Assembly: GCA_963969495.1 (NCBI GenBank)
Contig: OZ018320.1
Coordinates: 79,047,313 to 79,111,312, forward strand
DNA length: 64,000 nt
Origin: Ceratothoa steindachneri
Lineage: Eukaryota > Arthropoda > Malacostraca > Isopoda > Cymothoidae
Direction: 5' to 3'
How positions within the stretch are numbered: position 1 is the first letter of the stretch; every line of letters starts with the position of its first letter. The translations under genes were made by a program, and so were the position numbers. The notes below the pieces were generated by a model, which saw only the letters and a program-made list of their open reading frames with translations, was not told the origin of the DNA and did not search any database. This document shows positions 10,715 to 22,720 of the stretch, in pieces.

Positions 10715-11140
10715 TGTGGGGGTCGCAGATTGAACCTAGTAAACATTTGTGTCAAAAATTTAAACGGTTCACACATAAACCTAGGAATCATTAGTTTAAA
10801 ATTTAAACGGTTCACACATTGAACCTTATAAATAGGAAGATGAACTTCTCGCTGATAATAAAGTTTTTGTAAATAGGAAGATAAACTTCGCCCTTTGCAG
10901 TATTTCTCCTTCGTAAACAGGAAGTTAGACTCCCCAGTACTCAGTACGATATCTTGTGTGGGCCATACGTAGCTCCGTACAAAAATAGATCTTCTTTATG
11001 AAGTCCCGTGGAGAAAAGGTAAAAATCGATGGCGTTCTTGACATTCCTATCCCTCGACTTTTCCTCCTTTGCCGGCTGTGAACTTTTCTGTGAGCTCAAT
11101 TTTTTTTGTTGATTTCTTCCAAGTCTAAAAATTCGGAAAA
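10715..11140 (+). repeat. Right LTR of Gypsy element 1
   Basis: Begins TGTGGGGGTCGCAG and ends near ATTCGGAAAA. It aligns throughout with 5027-5492 apart from substitutions and the loss of one of the three internal repeats of about 45 bases. No clear target-site duplication could be matched outside the two LTRs. Confidence 0.85.
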
Positions 11141-11189
11141 CTGACTTCGGCCGTGTTTATGTGTAAACGATTGAAGCGTTAGTAACATT

Positions 11190-12831
11190 TTAATCTATCC
11201 TGGCGCGAACGGAAACTACATAGAGGACCCGGTGGTTCTCGAGGACATGTTCAGGAACTTCTAGAAAAACGTTTTCAGGATTACCCCTGAGGAAAACGAC
11301 GAGTTCGACCAGGAATTCGAAGGCCAACTGATCGAAGAACTAACGTAGGAAATGCTTCGCACGCACCCACAACATCGAGTCAACGAAGGCAGGGAGATGG
11401 CGGGCCACGGCCGTCCCATAACATTCGAGGAGGTCATGGCCACTGTAAAAGCCTTCCGACAAAAGGCACCAGGCTGGACGGGCATCACCAGAAACAACTT
11501 GGTTAATGCCCCACAGCAGATCATTCAGGAAATCGTTAACATCTGCAACGCTTCCCTGAATACGGGCTACTTCCCGGAAGGTTTCAAGATTGCTAAGGTG
11601 ATCTTCATACCCAAGGGAGGTAAACCTCCTGATCAACTGGTAAATTACAGGCTGATCGCCCTGCTGGAGATTATTGCGAAAGTCGACGAGAGACTCCTAG
11701 CTGACAAGCTTCAAGAACAACTATCCGAGCTGGCAGCCCACAACCCTCAGCAGCACGGGTTCCGCAAGGGACGAGGAACGGAAACAGCCCTCGCCCTCCT
11801 CGAGGAAAAACTCGCTTGCAGTAAAGCTGAGAGGATGTACGTAGACGTCGTGCTGCGAGGTGTAAAGAAGGCCTTCGATAAAGTTTGGCTGAGATGGTTA
11901 CAGTTCAAGATCCTCAACCTCCAGCTTATCCACTCATGGAAAGGGTCCTTTGCAACTATGTCTCTGATAGGAGAGCCCGAATTGCGATCGAGGGCTGCAA
12001 GGGACCCGAATTCGAACTCGAGGTGGGAGTTCCATAAGGCAGCTGTGTCAGCCCTCTGTTGTACCTAGTGTACACGATTGACCTGCCTGCTCCAGTGAAG
12101 TACGATTCGATGTATCTGCAATACGCAGATGACATCACCCAAATCGTCCTGAGTCCATTCAGGAACTCTGGAATTCAGGCGGGGGCGACAGCTGGCGAAA
12201 TCGAAAATATCAATCGATATGAGAAGAAGTTGAAAATTAAAACCACCTGCCAGAAGTTCACCATTATTCCAATGAACTACCGGAAAGTAGACGACGTCAT
12301 CGTCAATAATGAACTCTATCCGTATTCCAACGAGGGTAAAGTCCTGGGCTTACAACTCTTCAAACGGGATATAAGACGAATATAAAAACCAGAGTCTCCC
12401 TAGCCAAAAGAGAGCTGAAGAAACTTTGCCGTTTCCGAGGCCTCAGCGTGCCAAACATCAAAAAGCTGTATATGGCCTCGGTACGCTCAGTCCTAGTGTA
12501 CCCGGCCGTGATCACCCAGATGGCAAGCTGCACATCTCTCAGAATGATGCAGAGGGTGCAGAATAAAGCCACTCTGCTGATCACTGGCACACAAAGGATC
12601 GACCGTATTCGGCAAGCAACTCTACACAATAGAGTGGGACTAAAGCCGGTCAATACGAAGATTCAAAGGCTAGAGAGAAAGACATGGGACAAAGTATACC
12701 GTGAAATACTCCCAACGATAAACCTTGACGTAAATATACGTGCAAACCGAAGACGCGCAATAGGTAGAACGGCTCTGTTCCCTAGCAGTAGAACCTGCGC
12801 GAGAGAAGGGGTACTACCTATGTACACATAG
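11190..12831 (+). pseudogene. Jockey-type LINE copy C (RT and C-terminus)
   Basis: The longest Jockey-type copy in the window. A partial frame from about 11190 leads into 11352-12068, with the RT fingers (ITFEEVMATVKAFRQKAPGW, GYFPEGFKIAKVIFIPKGG) and QHGFRKGRGTETALALLEE, then KKAFDKVW. A stop and frame change near 12040-12068 falls at the expected VPQG motif. Frame 12059-12385 carries the catalytic YADD (LQYADDITQI). Frame 12448-12831 carries the thumb and C-terminus (RMMQRVQNKATLLITGT ... EGVLPMYT). At least two frameshifts disable it. No endonuclease is visible upstream. Confidence 0.8.
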
Positions 12832-13149
12832 TAGTAGTACACTAGACTGATGTAATAGTGACAGTAAAATTTAATAATTATAAACAAATAAAAAAGAGGC
12901 GAAGTGCCCACACTAAAGAACCCCCCCAAATATAAATATAGTATAAATTAAAAACTTAATTAACTTTAAATATAAAAGAGGCGAAGTGCCCAAACTAAAT
13001 GATTATAAAAATAATTAAAATTTCAGAATAAAAAGAGGCGAAGTGCCCAAATAAAAGAGACAGACTAAAACTCAAAACTTATGGGATTCAGCCTAAGAGA
13101 CACCTTTGAAAGGCTCGAATGCTTCGACGGAAAATACAACTGATCAAAT

Positions 13150-13233
<84 letters not shown>

Positions 13234-13410
13234 GGAGGAAACTGGCTGTCAACGACAGTCAGCAACTTTAATGACGGAGGAAATTTTTAATATTAAAAAA
13301 TAGAAATGAGAAGAATGCTAGTGATGCCCTAACACCAGGGCAAACTAGAAATCATTTTCACACCTTTATATACCTACCACACAATTTCATCCCCTTAACC
13401 TAATTTGTAA
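12832..13410 (+). repeat. LINE copy C 3' UTR with triplicated motif, (AT)n and stem-loop
   Basis: A motif AAAAGAGGCGAAGTGCCCA (with GGC-GAAGT-GCC able to pair) occurs three times, near 12892, 12974 and 13030. An (AT)n tract lies at 13157-13228. The stem-loop TGCCCT-AACACC-AGGGCA is at 13325-13342, with CCTACCACAC downstream. No coding is expected here. Confidence 0.7.
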
Positions 13411-13439
13411 TTTGTAAAAATAAGTCGCATCACGGAAAA

Positions 13440-14449
13440 GCTAGCCCAAGCAAAACGGGAAAAAGAGTTACGTGGACATTGTTTGTCGGGATGTATCAAA
13501 GGCGTTTGATAAGGTGTGGCAACGGGGAATGCAGTACAAGATCTTACGACTGGGCTCTAGGTGAAAACTTAGAAAGAACTCTCTGTGACTATGTGATGGA
13601 GAGAGCAGCGTACATCAGTTTAGGGTGCACGGAGGGGCCAAAGTTTCCGCTCACTGCGGGCCTCCCGCAGGTGGGGTGCCTGTCCCCCACTCTCTACCTG
13701 ATTTACACCACGGATGTCCCAGCCCATGTAAACCCCACTTGCCTCAACATTCAATTCGCCGATGATTTCACCCAGATAATCACTTGCCCATGGAGAAATG
13801 CACCCTTGAAGCTAAAATGACAGCAGCAAAAATTGAAAACCTAAACACCTACGAGGCCCGGTGGAAAATCCGTACCAACCAGGAGAAGTTAAAAGTAGTC
13901 CCCATGGGACTACTTGATGACGTCAGGGTGGGGGATAGACGAAATCCCTACACCACTGAATGCAATGTACTTGGCATGAAGATCACCTCAACTGGGTAAA
14001 AGAAGCACGTCAAAGAACGAATCGCTAAGGCCACTGCTGCAGTCAAGACTCTATATAGATTCAGAAATCTTCACCAAAGCAACAAGAAAAAGATCTACAC
14101 TGCTCTTGTAAGATCGACGTTGCTATACGCCGCTTCTACCCTCTCGTGTGTCTCAAAGACACAGAAGAGGAGACTACAGGTGGTGCAGAAGAAATACGCG
14201 TATCTAATTACAGGTACACGCAGATTGGAAAGAAAAAGACAAGAGCTGCACCGGGAGGCGGGGTTGAATCCCATTAACATTGGCATTGAAGAACGGACAA
14301 GGTATATGTTAGAAAAGGTCAATCGTGAACTGGACGACGAAATTGTCCAAATGATTGACCAGAATAGAAGAGCTATAAGTCGCGCCAGATTCCCAAGTTC
14401 CGCCGGGGCTTTAGCTGGCGGAGCAGAAGTGCCGTTCTACGCAAAATGA
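13440..14449 (+). pseudogene. Jockey-type LINE copy D, 5'-truncated
   Basis: The start reads VDIVCRDVSKAFDKVW in a broken frame near 13470. Frame 13479-13820 holds the RT palm with AGLPQVGCLSPTLYLIYT and the catalytic FADD (IQFADDFTQI). Frame 13784-13999 continues (KIRTNQEKLKVVPMG), and 14000-14449 encodes the thumb and C-terminus (STLSCVSKTQKRRLQVVQKK ... GGAEVPFYAK). A stop at 13999 and frame changes at about 13800 make it non-functional. It follows copy C in the same orientation after only about 30 bases. Confidence 0.8.
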
Positions 14450-14773
14450 GACTTTTTTACCCAAAACAAGTCAAGCTAACCAAATTGTGAAACCTCACCG
14501 ATTTTGACAAAACCCTCCGATATTGACAAAACCCACTGATGAAGACAAACTTACAGAAGAAGAAAAATCTACCGATGAAGACGGAAACACACCGTACAAG
14601 ACATCAACGAAGAAACAAAATACACAAACTACACTCATTACAAAATATACGAAAAAACAAAGACACTAAACAAACATAGTAAGTAATATTAATGCAATTA
14701 CCAAAACAACAGCAAACGCGCACAACATAACCAAATTACATTAACTAATTTGAAGACAAATGGCTTGAACGCC

Positions 14774-14852
<79 letters not shown>

Positions 14853-15060
14853 CAAAATGATAAACAACAATGGAACTACAAAACATAAAAATTTTAAAGC
14901 GATAGGCCTGATCACCAGGCTCTAGCATCACTTTACACCCTACCACACTTCTTTCTCTTTTCACCCCTGGTCTACTTTCCTCTGTCTATCCACACACCCT
15001 TTCTCTATACCCTCACCTACATATACTCTTACTCTTACACCTTAGTAGTAAAAATCAGTC
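14450..15060 (+). repeat. LINE copy D 3' UTR with two stem-loops and (AT)n
   Basis: A stem-loop ATGGC-TTGAAC-GCCAT at 14760-14775 directly precedes (AT)n at 14779-14851. Copy B has the same hairpin but only a short AT-rich stretch there, so the microsatellite expanded at that spot. The second stem-loop GCCTG-ATCAC-CAGGC is at 14906-14920, followed by CACCCTACCACAC. The 3' boundary near 15060 is approximate. Confidence 0.7.
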
Positions 15061-15503
15061 AGAAGAATTAGAAAATTATTGTTGTTTTAATAAGAAAAAT
15101 TATATTCCTTGTTCGCTATTTTAAAAGCTTATTCCTGCTATAATATACAGGAATAAAAAATCCAGATATAAATATATATTTTTCCTTCATCCCGTAAGGA
15201 AGCTGATGATCACTTAAACCCAGCCTGCAAAACTAAAACGAGAGTACCATAACTGACTCAAACCCTACAATCCATCCATGTAAAGTAATGTTCAGCTTCT
15301 TTTTCAGTTATCATTATATTGTACATGCAACAATTATCTCTTTTTTTTCTCTATTTCAAATGTTAAATATCGTACTGTTACGTTTATGTTAGAGTTTGCG
15401 TTTTATTGATATAGTTTCTTTTCAATATTTCTGTTGCACTTTACCTCACTAGTTTTTGTTTTGCTTTTTCCTCAATATAACGTTAATTTTAAAATTTACC
15501 ATT

Positions 15504-15602
<99 letters not shown>

Positions 15603-15849
15603 ATTCCGAAATCCAATTACATGCTCCGACAGCTACTTATATTAGAAGCCTTATATATAAAAGAAAAACAACCCAAATTAAATACGCAACCAAACATACA
15701 ATTGGCCCTGCCATCCTAGCCTCCCCGCACCCCGAAAATAATCCCTACCCATCTTAATCCTGTGTCCATTATAGATTAACCATTTTAAGCGGTCTCATTG
15801 CTCATTTCAATGTACCGTTTTGTGTTTAAGAATTTCTATTTTCTATAAG
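15061..15849. other. Unassigned sequence with (AT)n
   Basis: No protein motif was found. An (AT)n tract occupies 15507-15598. From about 15600 the sequence may belong to the Penelope-like fragment that continues beyond the hAT insertion at 15850. Confidence 0.4.
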
Positions 15850-16770
15850 CAGTGGCGGCTCGTAGTTAAAATTAGTGGGGGTGCTGCATCAGAAATTTTT
15901 AGCATTGTTTTAATATTGGGTAAAAGGAAATAAATATTTTAAAAATAAAATTTCTAGATAATTTCGATAAAATCCTAAATGGAACTAACTCAAACATTTT
16001 TTGCTTACTAATAGACTAAATTGTTACAATTAAAAACGAAATCCATTCGTCTTGTTTTAATTTGCGCGAAAAGATTAATTAATTTTCCTTTGATCTCTGG
16101 ATGACTACTGAAGAATTTTTTATCCATTGAAAGCACTGCAAGTACATTTAGCCATTCAGAATTCCTACTGCTCTTTAGAAAAGTTTTTATTGTTTTCAGT
16201 GTTGAAAAGCAGCGTTCTGTCTCTGATGTAGTTAGTCATAGGAATTGTCAAGAGGATTTTGATTAGTTTTGTGATTTCACTAAGAACATCATCTAGATTA
16301 TTTTCCAAGATAAATTTCAGCGGCTCAATTAATTAATTAATATAAGAACCGAAAAAAAATAAAAATTAAATTCTACACTTTATCACATCCAAGAATATAA
16401 ACACGTTTTTAAGTACAACACACGCGGAGTCAAAAAGAAATACTACTTACCACCAACAAACCAAGGTCGGCACTGCCTGAGCCACAGAGTTCTCTCTCCC
16501 AAGCGTGCAGCTTCCTCTTTCGGACATGTGAGCATGCGCACAGCAACCAAACACCGCTGGAACTGTGAAGCGCACACTTCTATACAAGGATTTTTGTATT
16601 TTTTTCATAAACTAGGGGATAGCTACTGACATTAAGCTTAAGAATTATATAATGTATAGGTATAAGAAAAAGAATTAAAGAAAAATGAGTCATTATATTG
16701 AATATTATCGATAATACGAGGTGAAATGGGGTGCTGCAGTTCCACAGTGCCTATACACGAGCCGCCACTG
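15850..16770. mobile_element. hAT-type DNA transposon with terminal inverted repeats and 8-base target duplication
   Basis: The left end CAGTGGCGGCTCGT (from 15850) is answered at the right end by ACGAGCCGCCACTG (to 16770); GTGGGGGTGCTGCA on the left matches TGCAGCACCCC reversed on the right. The flanks are TCTATAAG (15842-15849) and CCTGTAAG (16771-16778), 6 of 8 identical, as expected for an aged hAT 8-base duplication. Length is 921 bases, too short for a full transposase. The CAGTGGCGGCTCGT terminus is known from animal hAT elements. Confidence 0.85.
16100..16340 (-). pseudogene. hAT transposase C-terminal remnant
   Basis: A minus-strand reading within the hAT element gives a segment like LLTIPMT...RTLLFNTENNKNF followed by LNVLAVLSM. 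This resembles the hAT dimerisation tail, where the usual pattern is (I/L)P.(S/T)..(A/C)ERSFS...K..LR and then RL..LA(L/I)LS(I/M). Several stops interrupt it, and the catalytic DDE part is absent. The element has therefore been internally deleted and could only have moved with help in trans. Confidence 0.5.
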
Positions 16771-16774
16771 CCTG

Positions 16775-17470
<696 letters not shown>

Positions 17471-17661
17471 TATATAGTTATAGAAGATATATAAAAAATT
17501 CTGAACTCCACCATTTGTAATTCTTTGGGTTTTAAAAATTCATAAAATTTCGATTATTATATTTATTTCTGAACTTCACCACTTTATTTTTTGATATTAT
17601 AAAAGAATTGTTAGAAATAATTTTGAGAAAAAAACATAAGTCATAACCAAAGTAAGATGAA

Positions 17662-17980
17662 ATATTATTCAACAAGATGGGGCGACACCACAAACAGCGA
17701 GAGAAACCATGGCAACACTAAGAGCAGCCTTCCCTGGTCAGTTAATTTAGGTGACGTTTCTTGGTCACCACAATCGCATGATTTTACCCCTCCAGATTTT
17801 TTCCTATTGGGATACCTTGAAGAAAAGGTATACGTAAATAAACTTAATAATCCTCATGAAATCGACAAAATCACTTGTGATGTTTTGGAAAATGTCATGG
17901 AAAATATGGTACAAAGAATCCGCCTTTGTTTTAACAATAATGGAAAACACTTGAAGAATATTATATTTAAAAAATCATAA
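17662..17980 (+). pseudogene. mariner/IS630-type transposase C-terminal fragment
   Basis: FQQDGATPQTARETMATLRAAF (from about 17668; catalytic Asp in QQDG) is in one frame. After a frameshift near 17750, SWSPQSHDFTPPDFFLLGYLEEKVYVN and MVQRIRLCFNNNGKHLKNIIF follow. This is the usual C-terminal half of arthropod mariner-like transposases, in which SPDLTPPDFFLWGYLK is common. The N-terminal DNA-binding domains and terminal repeats were not found. A related fragment lies at 43393-43749. Confidence 0.7.
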
Positions 17981-18242
17981 GACACGACACGTCTATCTTA
18001 TTCTAAAAATGATAAAACATTAAATTTCCTTTAAGAGATTTGTCTGATAAAAATTTAAACACTCGGGTCATGTTAAAGGTGCACTCATGTTCGTAAAGGA
18101 GGCACTACATAGCCTGCTGAGGACACATCCCTTGGCAAATAAAAGGAAAAAGCCTTTGCCTCAGAGTATGGAATCGTAGAGATTCAACTCATAGGTGGAG
18201 TACAGACATTGGTACTCCACAGTGAGTGCACATCGAAGGCTG

Positions 18243-18963
18243 CTAAAGTCCTTCCATCAGAAACCCATGTGTCAGACGACAATGCCCAATTCTCAGACGG
18301 CATAGAATAACATCCTGAGTATGGGTCCTAGTAGTGCATGGCCTGGGGCGGACTGACTGTTTGATGGCATGCAGTTTAGTTTGGGGGAGTTCATCCCAAG
18401 TCCTCTGCCACTGGCCGACCATGTACTCACGGATGTATGGCACGACATCACGGAAAGAAAGAGGAGCAGGGGTGGAGGTTCCTAGAGATGCAGCTGCCTT
18501 GGCAACAGCACCTGCTCTCTCATTTACTTTTATACCTATGTGGCTAGGTACCCAACAGAATAAAACTTCGTGGAACAAGGATAAATAAAAAAACAGTGTT
18601 GGATCTTTGAAACCAGCGGGTGATCTGGAAATCAAAAGACCAAAGCCTCCAAAGAGCTGAGGGAATAAGAAAATATTGTATAAGATCCCGGTGATGAAGA
18701 AGTGATGGTATACAGTGCAGCCAGTATCGCGACAAGCTCAGCCGTGAAGATAGAGGCTGTATTGGGCAGGCACACAGACACATGACGGGAGGGAAAGATA
18801 CAGAATCTCCTTCCCCATCAGAGGATTTAGATCCATCTGTGTAGATTAAAGTGCTTGATTTGTGGCACAAAGAGTGTTCATAAAAGAGGATTCGTAGAAC
18901 CGAAGGCAAGAACTTGGTCTTCGGTTTGCCTGCCAGCACTTTGCAAACCCTCACCGGTGGCAA
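18243..18963 (-). pseudogene. LINE RNase H domain
   Basis: The minus-strand frame 18963-18544 includes LIYTDGSKSSDGEG, the first RNase H acidic motif. The overlapping frame 18635-18243 includes FCWVPSHIGIKVNERAGAVAKAA. That matches the late RNase H motif W(V/I)PSH.GI.GNE.AD.A, but with Gly in place of the catalytic Asp. The C-terminal segment (HAIKQSVRPRP...RLRIGHCRLTHGFLM) is typical of I/Jockey-like ORF2 ends. A frameshift separates the two halves. Confidence 0.8.
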
Positions 18964-19106
18964 TAGCCATGGGGTACTTTAGGGATCTGATATGGAATAA
19001 CTGATCATTTCCTCAGTTGACCTGAATCTCCAGTCATACGCAAGGCAAAAGGGTGAGTCAACGAAGGAAACCTGTCATATGAGGCTACTAAATGAATATT
19101 ATAGGT

Positions 19107-20600
19107 TCACTCATATACAGATGAGTGGGAGAATTGTTGCAGCCTGAAAAGGTACTGAAGGTTAAAATCAAAGCGGTGAAAGGATAGTGGAAAGACCCCA
19201 CTCCCTGCATGGAGACTCCATACTGGGAAGGAATTGAATGCTCCCAAAGCTAGACGCACTCCCTGGTTTCCTATAGAATTGGGCTTATCTAGGTTTGTGG
19301 ATGAGGCTGAAGAGTACACCTGTGACCCATAATCCAGCTTCGACTGGATCAAGGTTGTATATCTAAGCCACAGGGTACGGCGATCACTTACTCACGAAGC
19401 ATGTGATAGAAGTTTTAAGATATCCATTCTCTTCACGCTTGATTTTTCAAGGCAGTTATATGGGCGACCCAGTAGAGCTGTGAGTAAAAGAAAACCCTAA
19501 GAAATTTACAATAAGGCTCAAACGAGATGGGGAAGCCATACAAAAATTAGGTTGGCTGTTCTCAGTCAACTTACCTGAAATTGTAGAAATGAACTGCCTT
19601 TTTTTTAGGGTAACAGTTGGAAGCCTTTTGCAGCGACATTTTTGGCAATAAAGTTAATGGCCAGTTGCAATCGAGGCGATGCTGATAAAGTTTCCAAATC
19701 ATCCACATAAAGAGTTGTCATTACCTCTGCAGGCAGATCAGTAATAATGCTGTTGGTCGCCACCGAGAAGCAGGTGACGCTTAAAACGCTTCTCTGTGGC
19801 ACACCCTCTATCTGATCAACAGGCTCCGATATGACATTGCCTACCCTAACAAGGAACGTGCGTCCAGCAAGAAATTGGTGTATGAACATAGGAAGATGGC
19901 CTTTGGTACTGTAGATAGAGGAGAGTAGGAAAGGAACCAAAGAAAAAAAAATAGCGTAGGCGAGTTGCGAACACCTTCCCGCGTCGTTGGACCACTGTTC
20001 GCCAGCGGCGAATCCACTCGGCCAGCCTGAGTCTCAAAAAAGACTCATTCAAACGAGGCTTTTAAGCCGCTCGCCTGCACTTCTCGTACGCTATAATACC
20101 CCAGTCATAGAGGTGCTTCAGGATACCATACCTCCAAGTGGTATCATATGCTTTTTTCTATATCATAAAAGAGCAATGGAGTGTTGTCTCTTTGAGAAAG
20201 TTTATTGAATGCAATCCTCCATTCTGACCAGCAGATCTGTGCATTGTTTCTTTCAAAAACCAGACTGTGAGGGAGAAATAAGGTTGTGTTTCTCCAGGAA
20301 CCATACCAACCTGGTATTCACCATCCTTTCAAAGGCTTGCATGGGGAACAAGTAAGGGCAATTGGGCGATAGTGGGTCGGAAGCGTCCCTTCCTTTCCTG
20401 GTTTACGAAGGGGAAGTATGATTGCTTTCCTCCAATTGGAATCGAAACAGCCCTTAATCCAGATATAGTTAAATATATGGAGAAGATTTGAAATGAGGGT
20501 TGAATGCATATTCCTGATCATATCATAAGAGATACCATCAAGGCCAGACGCGGTAGATCCACATCTTTTAAGAGCACTTCGAAGTTCATGAATGGAAAAG
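19107..20600 (-). pseudogene. LINE reverse transcriptase, interrupted
   Basis: Pieces on the minus strand: 20590-20318 with the RT fingers (GCFDSNWRKAIILPLRKPGKEG, HYRPIALT); a short piece reading KAYDTTWRYGILKHLYDWG (about 20160-20100) just before the SINE; 19940-19605 after the SINE with GHLPMFIHQFLAGR, GVPQRSVLS and the catalytic YVDD (TTLYVDDLETL); and 19352-19107 from the thumb (QSKLDYGSQVYSSA). The segments align in order with one RT, so the damage is mostly insertional plus a few frameshifts. Confidence 0.8.
19911..20095 (-). mobile_element. tRNA-derived SINE, copy 1, inside LINE RT
   Basis: The minus strand starts TATAGCGTACGAGAAGTGCAGG and carries an A-box TGGCCGAGTGG identical to that of class II (Leu/Ser) tRNAs, then a B-box-like GTTCGCAAC. 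A T-rich stretch and a CTCCTCTATCTAC tail follow. It interrupts the LINE RT cleanly between codons for LYDWG and GHLPMF. It is about 85 percent similar by eye to the copies at 26442-26626 and 26738-26923. Confidence 0.75.
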
Positions 20601-20619
20601 AGCTTATTGTATGGTTCTA

Positions 20620-21440
20620 TGGTATTTGGTTATTAGTGGGATTTATTTTAGTTAATATATCAGCCTAAATAGCTATTTAAAAACCATTACCATAAATTTG
20701 TTGAGTTTTGATGGAAATAGTCGTCTGCTGATTTTTAGGCCTAACGACTGACGTGAAATGAATTTAGAAAACTTCTAAACTAGGTTTGCAAGAAAAACTG
20801 AAATAAACAAATTAAATATACTTACAAAGTTAACGAATGCACAATGAGAGAATTGAATGAGGAATACAACGTAAGATGTGGTAAAGTAACTATGATTTAA
20901 AGTATCAAGATGTAAAGTAACTAAGATATTAAATGACTAAGATATGAAGTGACTAAGATATGAAGTGACTATGATGGTATGTGAATTGGGATCTTCAATG
21001 AGAGAAGGAACGAGAATTTATAACTGACCTTGATTGGAAGTAAAGTCGATCACGTTTGGATGCGACGGGAACATAAATTGAGAGAGAGTCAATTCGTGTT
21101 ATTTCACAAGTGGTGAAATGCCTGTGTTTGTATGTGCGTAAAATTCTAAGAGATGTTGTTTGAACCAGTACGTTAAATGAAGTCAGTTTCTCGTCACGGG
21201 ATATTTGAATTATTAAAGGTTACATAAAATAAATGAATTGCAAAAAGTTATGCATAAAATAATTGAATGATTGAATTGACAAAAGTTAAGTAAAATAAAT
21301 GAATGAATTATTAAGTTGTACATAAATTTGCATCAATAATTTAATTGAAAAAAGTTAAGTAAAATAATTGAATGATTTGAATTTTATACATAATATAAAT
21401 ATTTAAGTTTCTCAAAAGGATTTTATTATAGGAATGCCCA
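20620..21440. mobile_element. Unidentified 0.8 kb insertion in the LINE
   Basis: LINE coding stops near 21445 and resumes near 20610, and between them is AT-rich DNA without a protein motif. It contains short degenerate tandem repeats: AAGTGACTAAGATATG-like units (about 20880-20985) and AAAGTTAAGTAAAATAA-like units (about 21220-21380). No clear terminal repeat was seen. Identity unknown; it could be a MITE or a solo LTR. Confidence 0.4.
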
Positions 21441-21449
21441 GAGGGTATT

Positions 21450-22188
21450 GCTATAGTTTATTATCCATACAGGGATCTATGAAGTTCAAGAGGCACTGAT
21501 CTTGTATCTCCCTAATATGTTGAAATTCTAAGCAATAATTGTGTGGGCTGGAAATGTCCCCAAATCTCTTTGCCAGGAAATTTGAAATTCTGGCCAAGTC
21601 TCCCAAAAGCTCGCCTGCTTCAACCATATTGGGGGAAGAGAAACCACTTGCTCCACCCATGAGCTTTTTTACACTTTTCCAGACTTTGTCTGGTGGAGTT
21701 TAGTGGTTGGGGGAGTTGATGTACACTTGAAAGGAAATTCGGCGAGCCCAGCGGAGGGTACGCTGTCGTACTGCCCTGGCTCGGATACGAGCATACTTAC
21801 TGATGGCAGTAGGGTTTCGATGGTAGCCACGACAAGCTTGCTTACACTCTGTCACTACTTTGCTGCATTCCTCAGACCAAAAAGGGAGATGGGTCTCGTG
21901 GGAAGGAGTTTTAGAGAGGGGCATGAGAGAATTTGCCGCTTGGATGACATGATCATGGAAGTTCTCCAGGACCATGTCAATGTCGCTCTGAGGAAAGTGT
22001 CCAGAATGGTGAGAAAGGTATTTAAACTTTGGCCAATTGGCTTTCCTGGTGTTCCACCTATTGCCCGGTGGGGAAGGAGGGCCACCCAGGCATGAGGTCA
22101 AAACAACTGGGAAGTGATCGCTTTCTCTCAGATCAGGACCCACCGAGAAGCTGTAACCTGCTCCACAGTCTGAGAAACAGAGTAACAA
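21450..22188 (-). pseudogene. LINE endonuclease end and linker to RT
   Basis: Frame 22188-21700 contains RESDHFPVVLTS, the conserved SDH motif that ends the APE endonuclease fold. The Trp-rich linker KANWPKFKYL and LPFWSEECSKVV follow, as seen before the RT in I/Jockey-like ORF2 proteins. Frame 21660-21451 continues the linker (GGASGFSSPNMVEAGELLGDLA) to the edge of the 0.8 kb insertion. One stop or frame change near 21700 separates the two. Confidence 0.75.
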
Positions 22189-22199
22189 ATCTACACAGG

Positions 22200-22720
22200 T
22201 CAGCTGTTGGTCTGGACATGGAAGGATGTTGGAGTGCTATCATCAAATAATGACACATCCAAGGTCTCCATAAGTCTCACAATCGGATTTCCCTTGGGGT
22301 TGTCATCATAGTCTCCCCAAAGGTGGTGTCTTGCATTAAAGTTTCCAACTAGTAGGAATGGAGTCGGGAGTTGGGAGATGAGATTGGCTAATTTGTTAGC
22401 CAAATCTGAAGCAACTACTCCTTCACCGGGAGGTAGGTACAGCGAACAGACTGTGTATAAACGATTGGTATACACACGAATCGCCACTGCATGAAGGTCT
22501 GTTTTCAACGGGATTGCTAAATGAGAACAGTCTTCACGGACAAAAATAGCTGAACCATGAATGGGTTCTGATGGATTCTTAAAATTTCCCACATAGTGGG
22601 GGATATGAAGTTATCGACGAATACCCAATTGGGTCTCCTGTAATGCTATACAGCAAAGGTTGTAATCATGAAGCAGGAGTTTGAATTATTCCCATTTGGA
22701 GAAGATCCCTTGTAGACTTC
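22200..22720 (-). pseudogene. LINE APE-type endonuclease, N-terminal and central part
   Basis: Frame 22592-22200 reads HGSAIFVREDCSHLAIPL, VCSLYLPPGE and FLLVGNFNARHHLWGD. These are typical APE-like LINE endonuclease motifs; the last corresponds to (G)DFNAH...WG, here with Asn in place of the catalytic Asp. Upstream, ALQETQLG (the usual Glu of the QET motif) is readable in another frame near 22645, so a frameshift lies between. The enzyme normally nicks target DNA to prime reverse transcription. Confidence 0.75.

Larger units (their letters stand above)
5027..11140 (+). mobile_element. Gypsy-type LTR retrotransposon (element 1)
   Basis: Two similar LTRs (5027-5492 and 10715-11140) bracket, in order, gag, protease, RT, RNase H and integrase on the plus strand. 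This is the Gypsy domain order, with integrase last. A reversed Jockey-type LINE (5493-6420) occupies the space where the primer-binding site and the gag N-terminus should be. An in-frame TGA separates RT from RNase H, and a frameshift lies near 9850-9935. No envelope gene is seen. The element is inactive but not ancient, since long frames survive. Confidence 0.85.
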
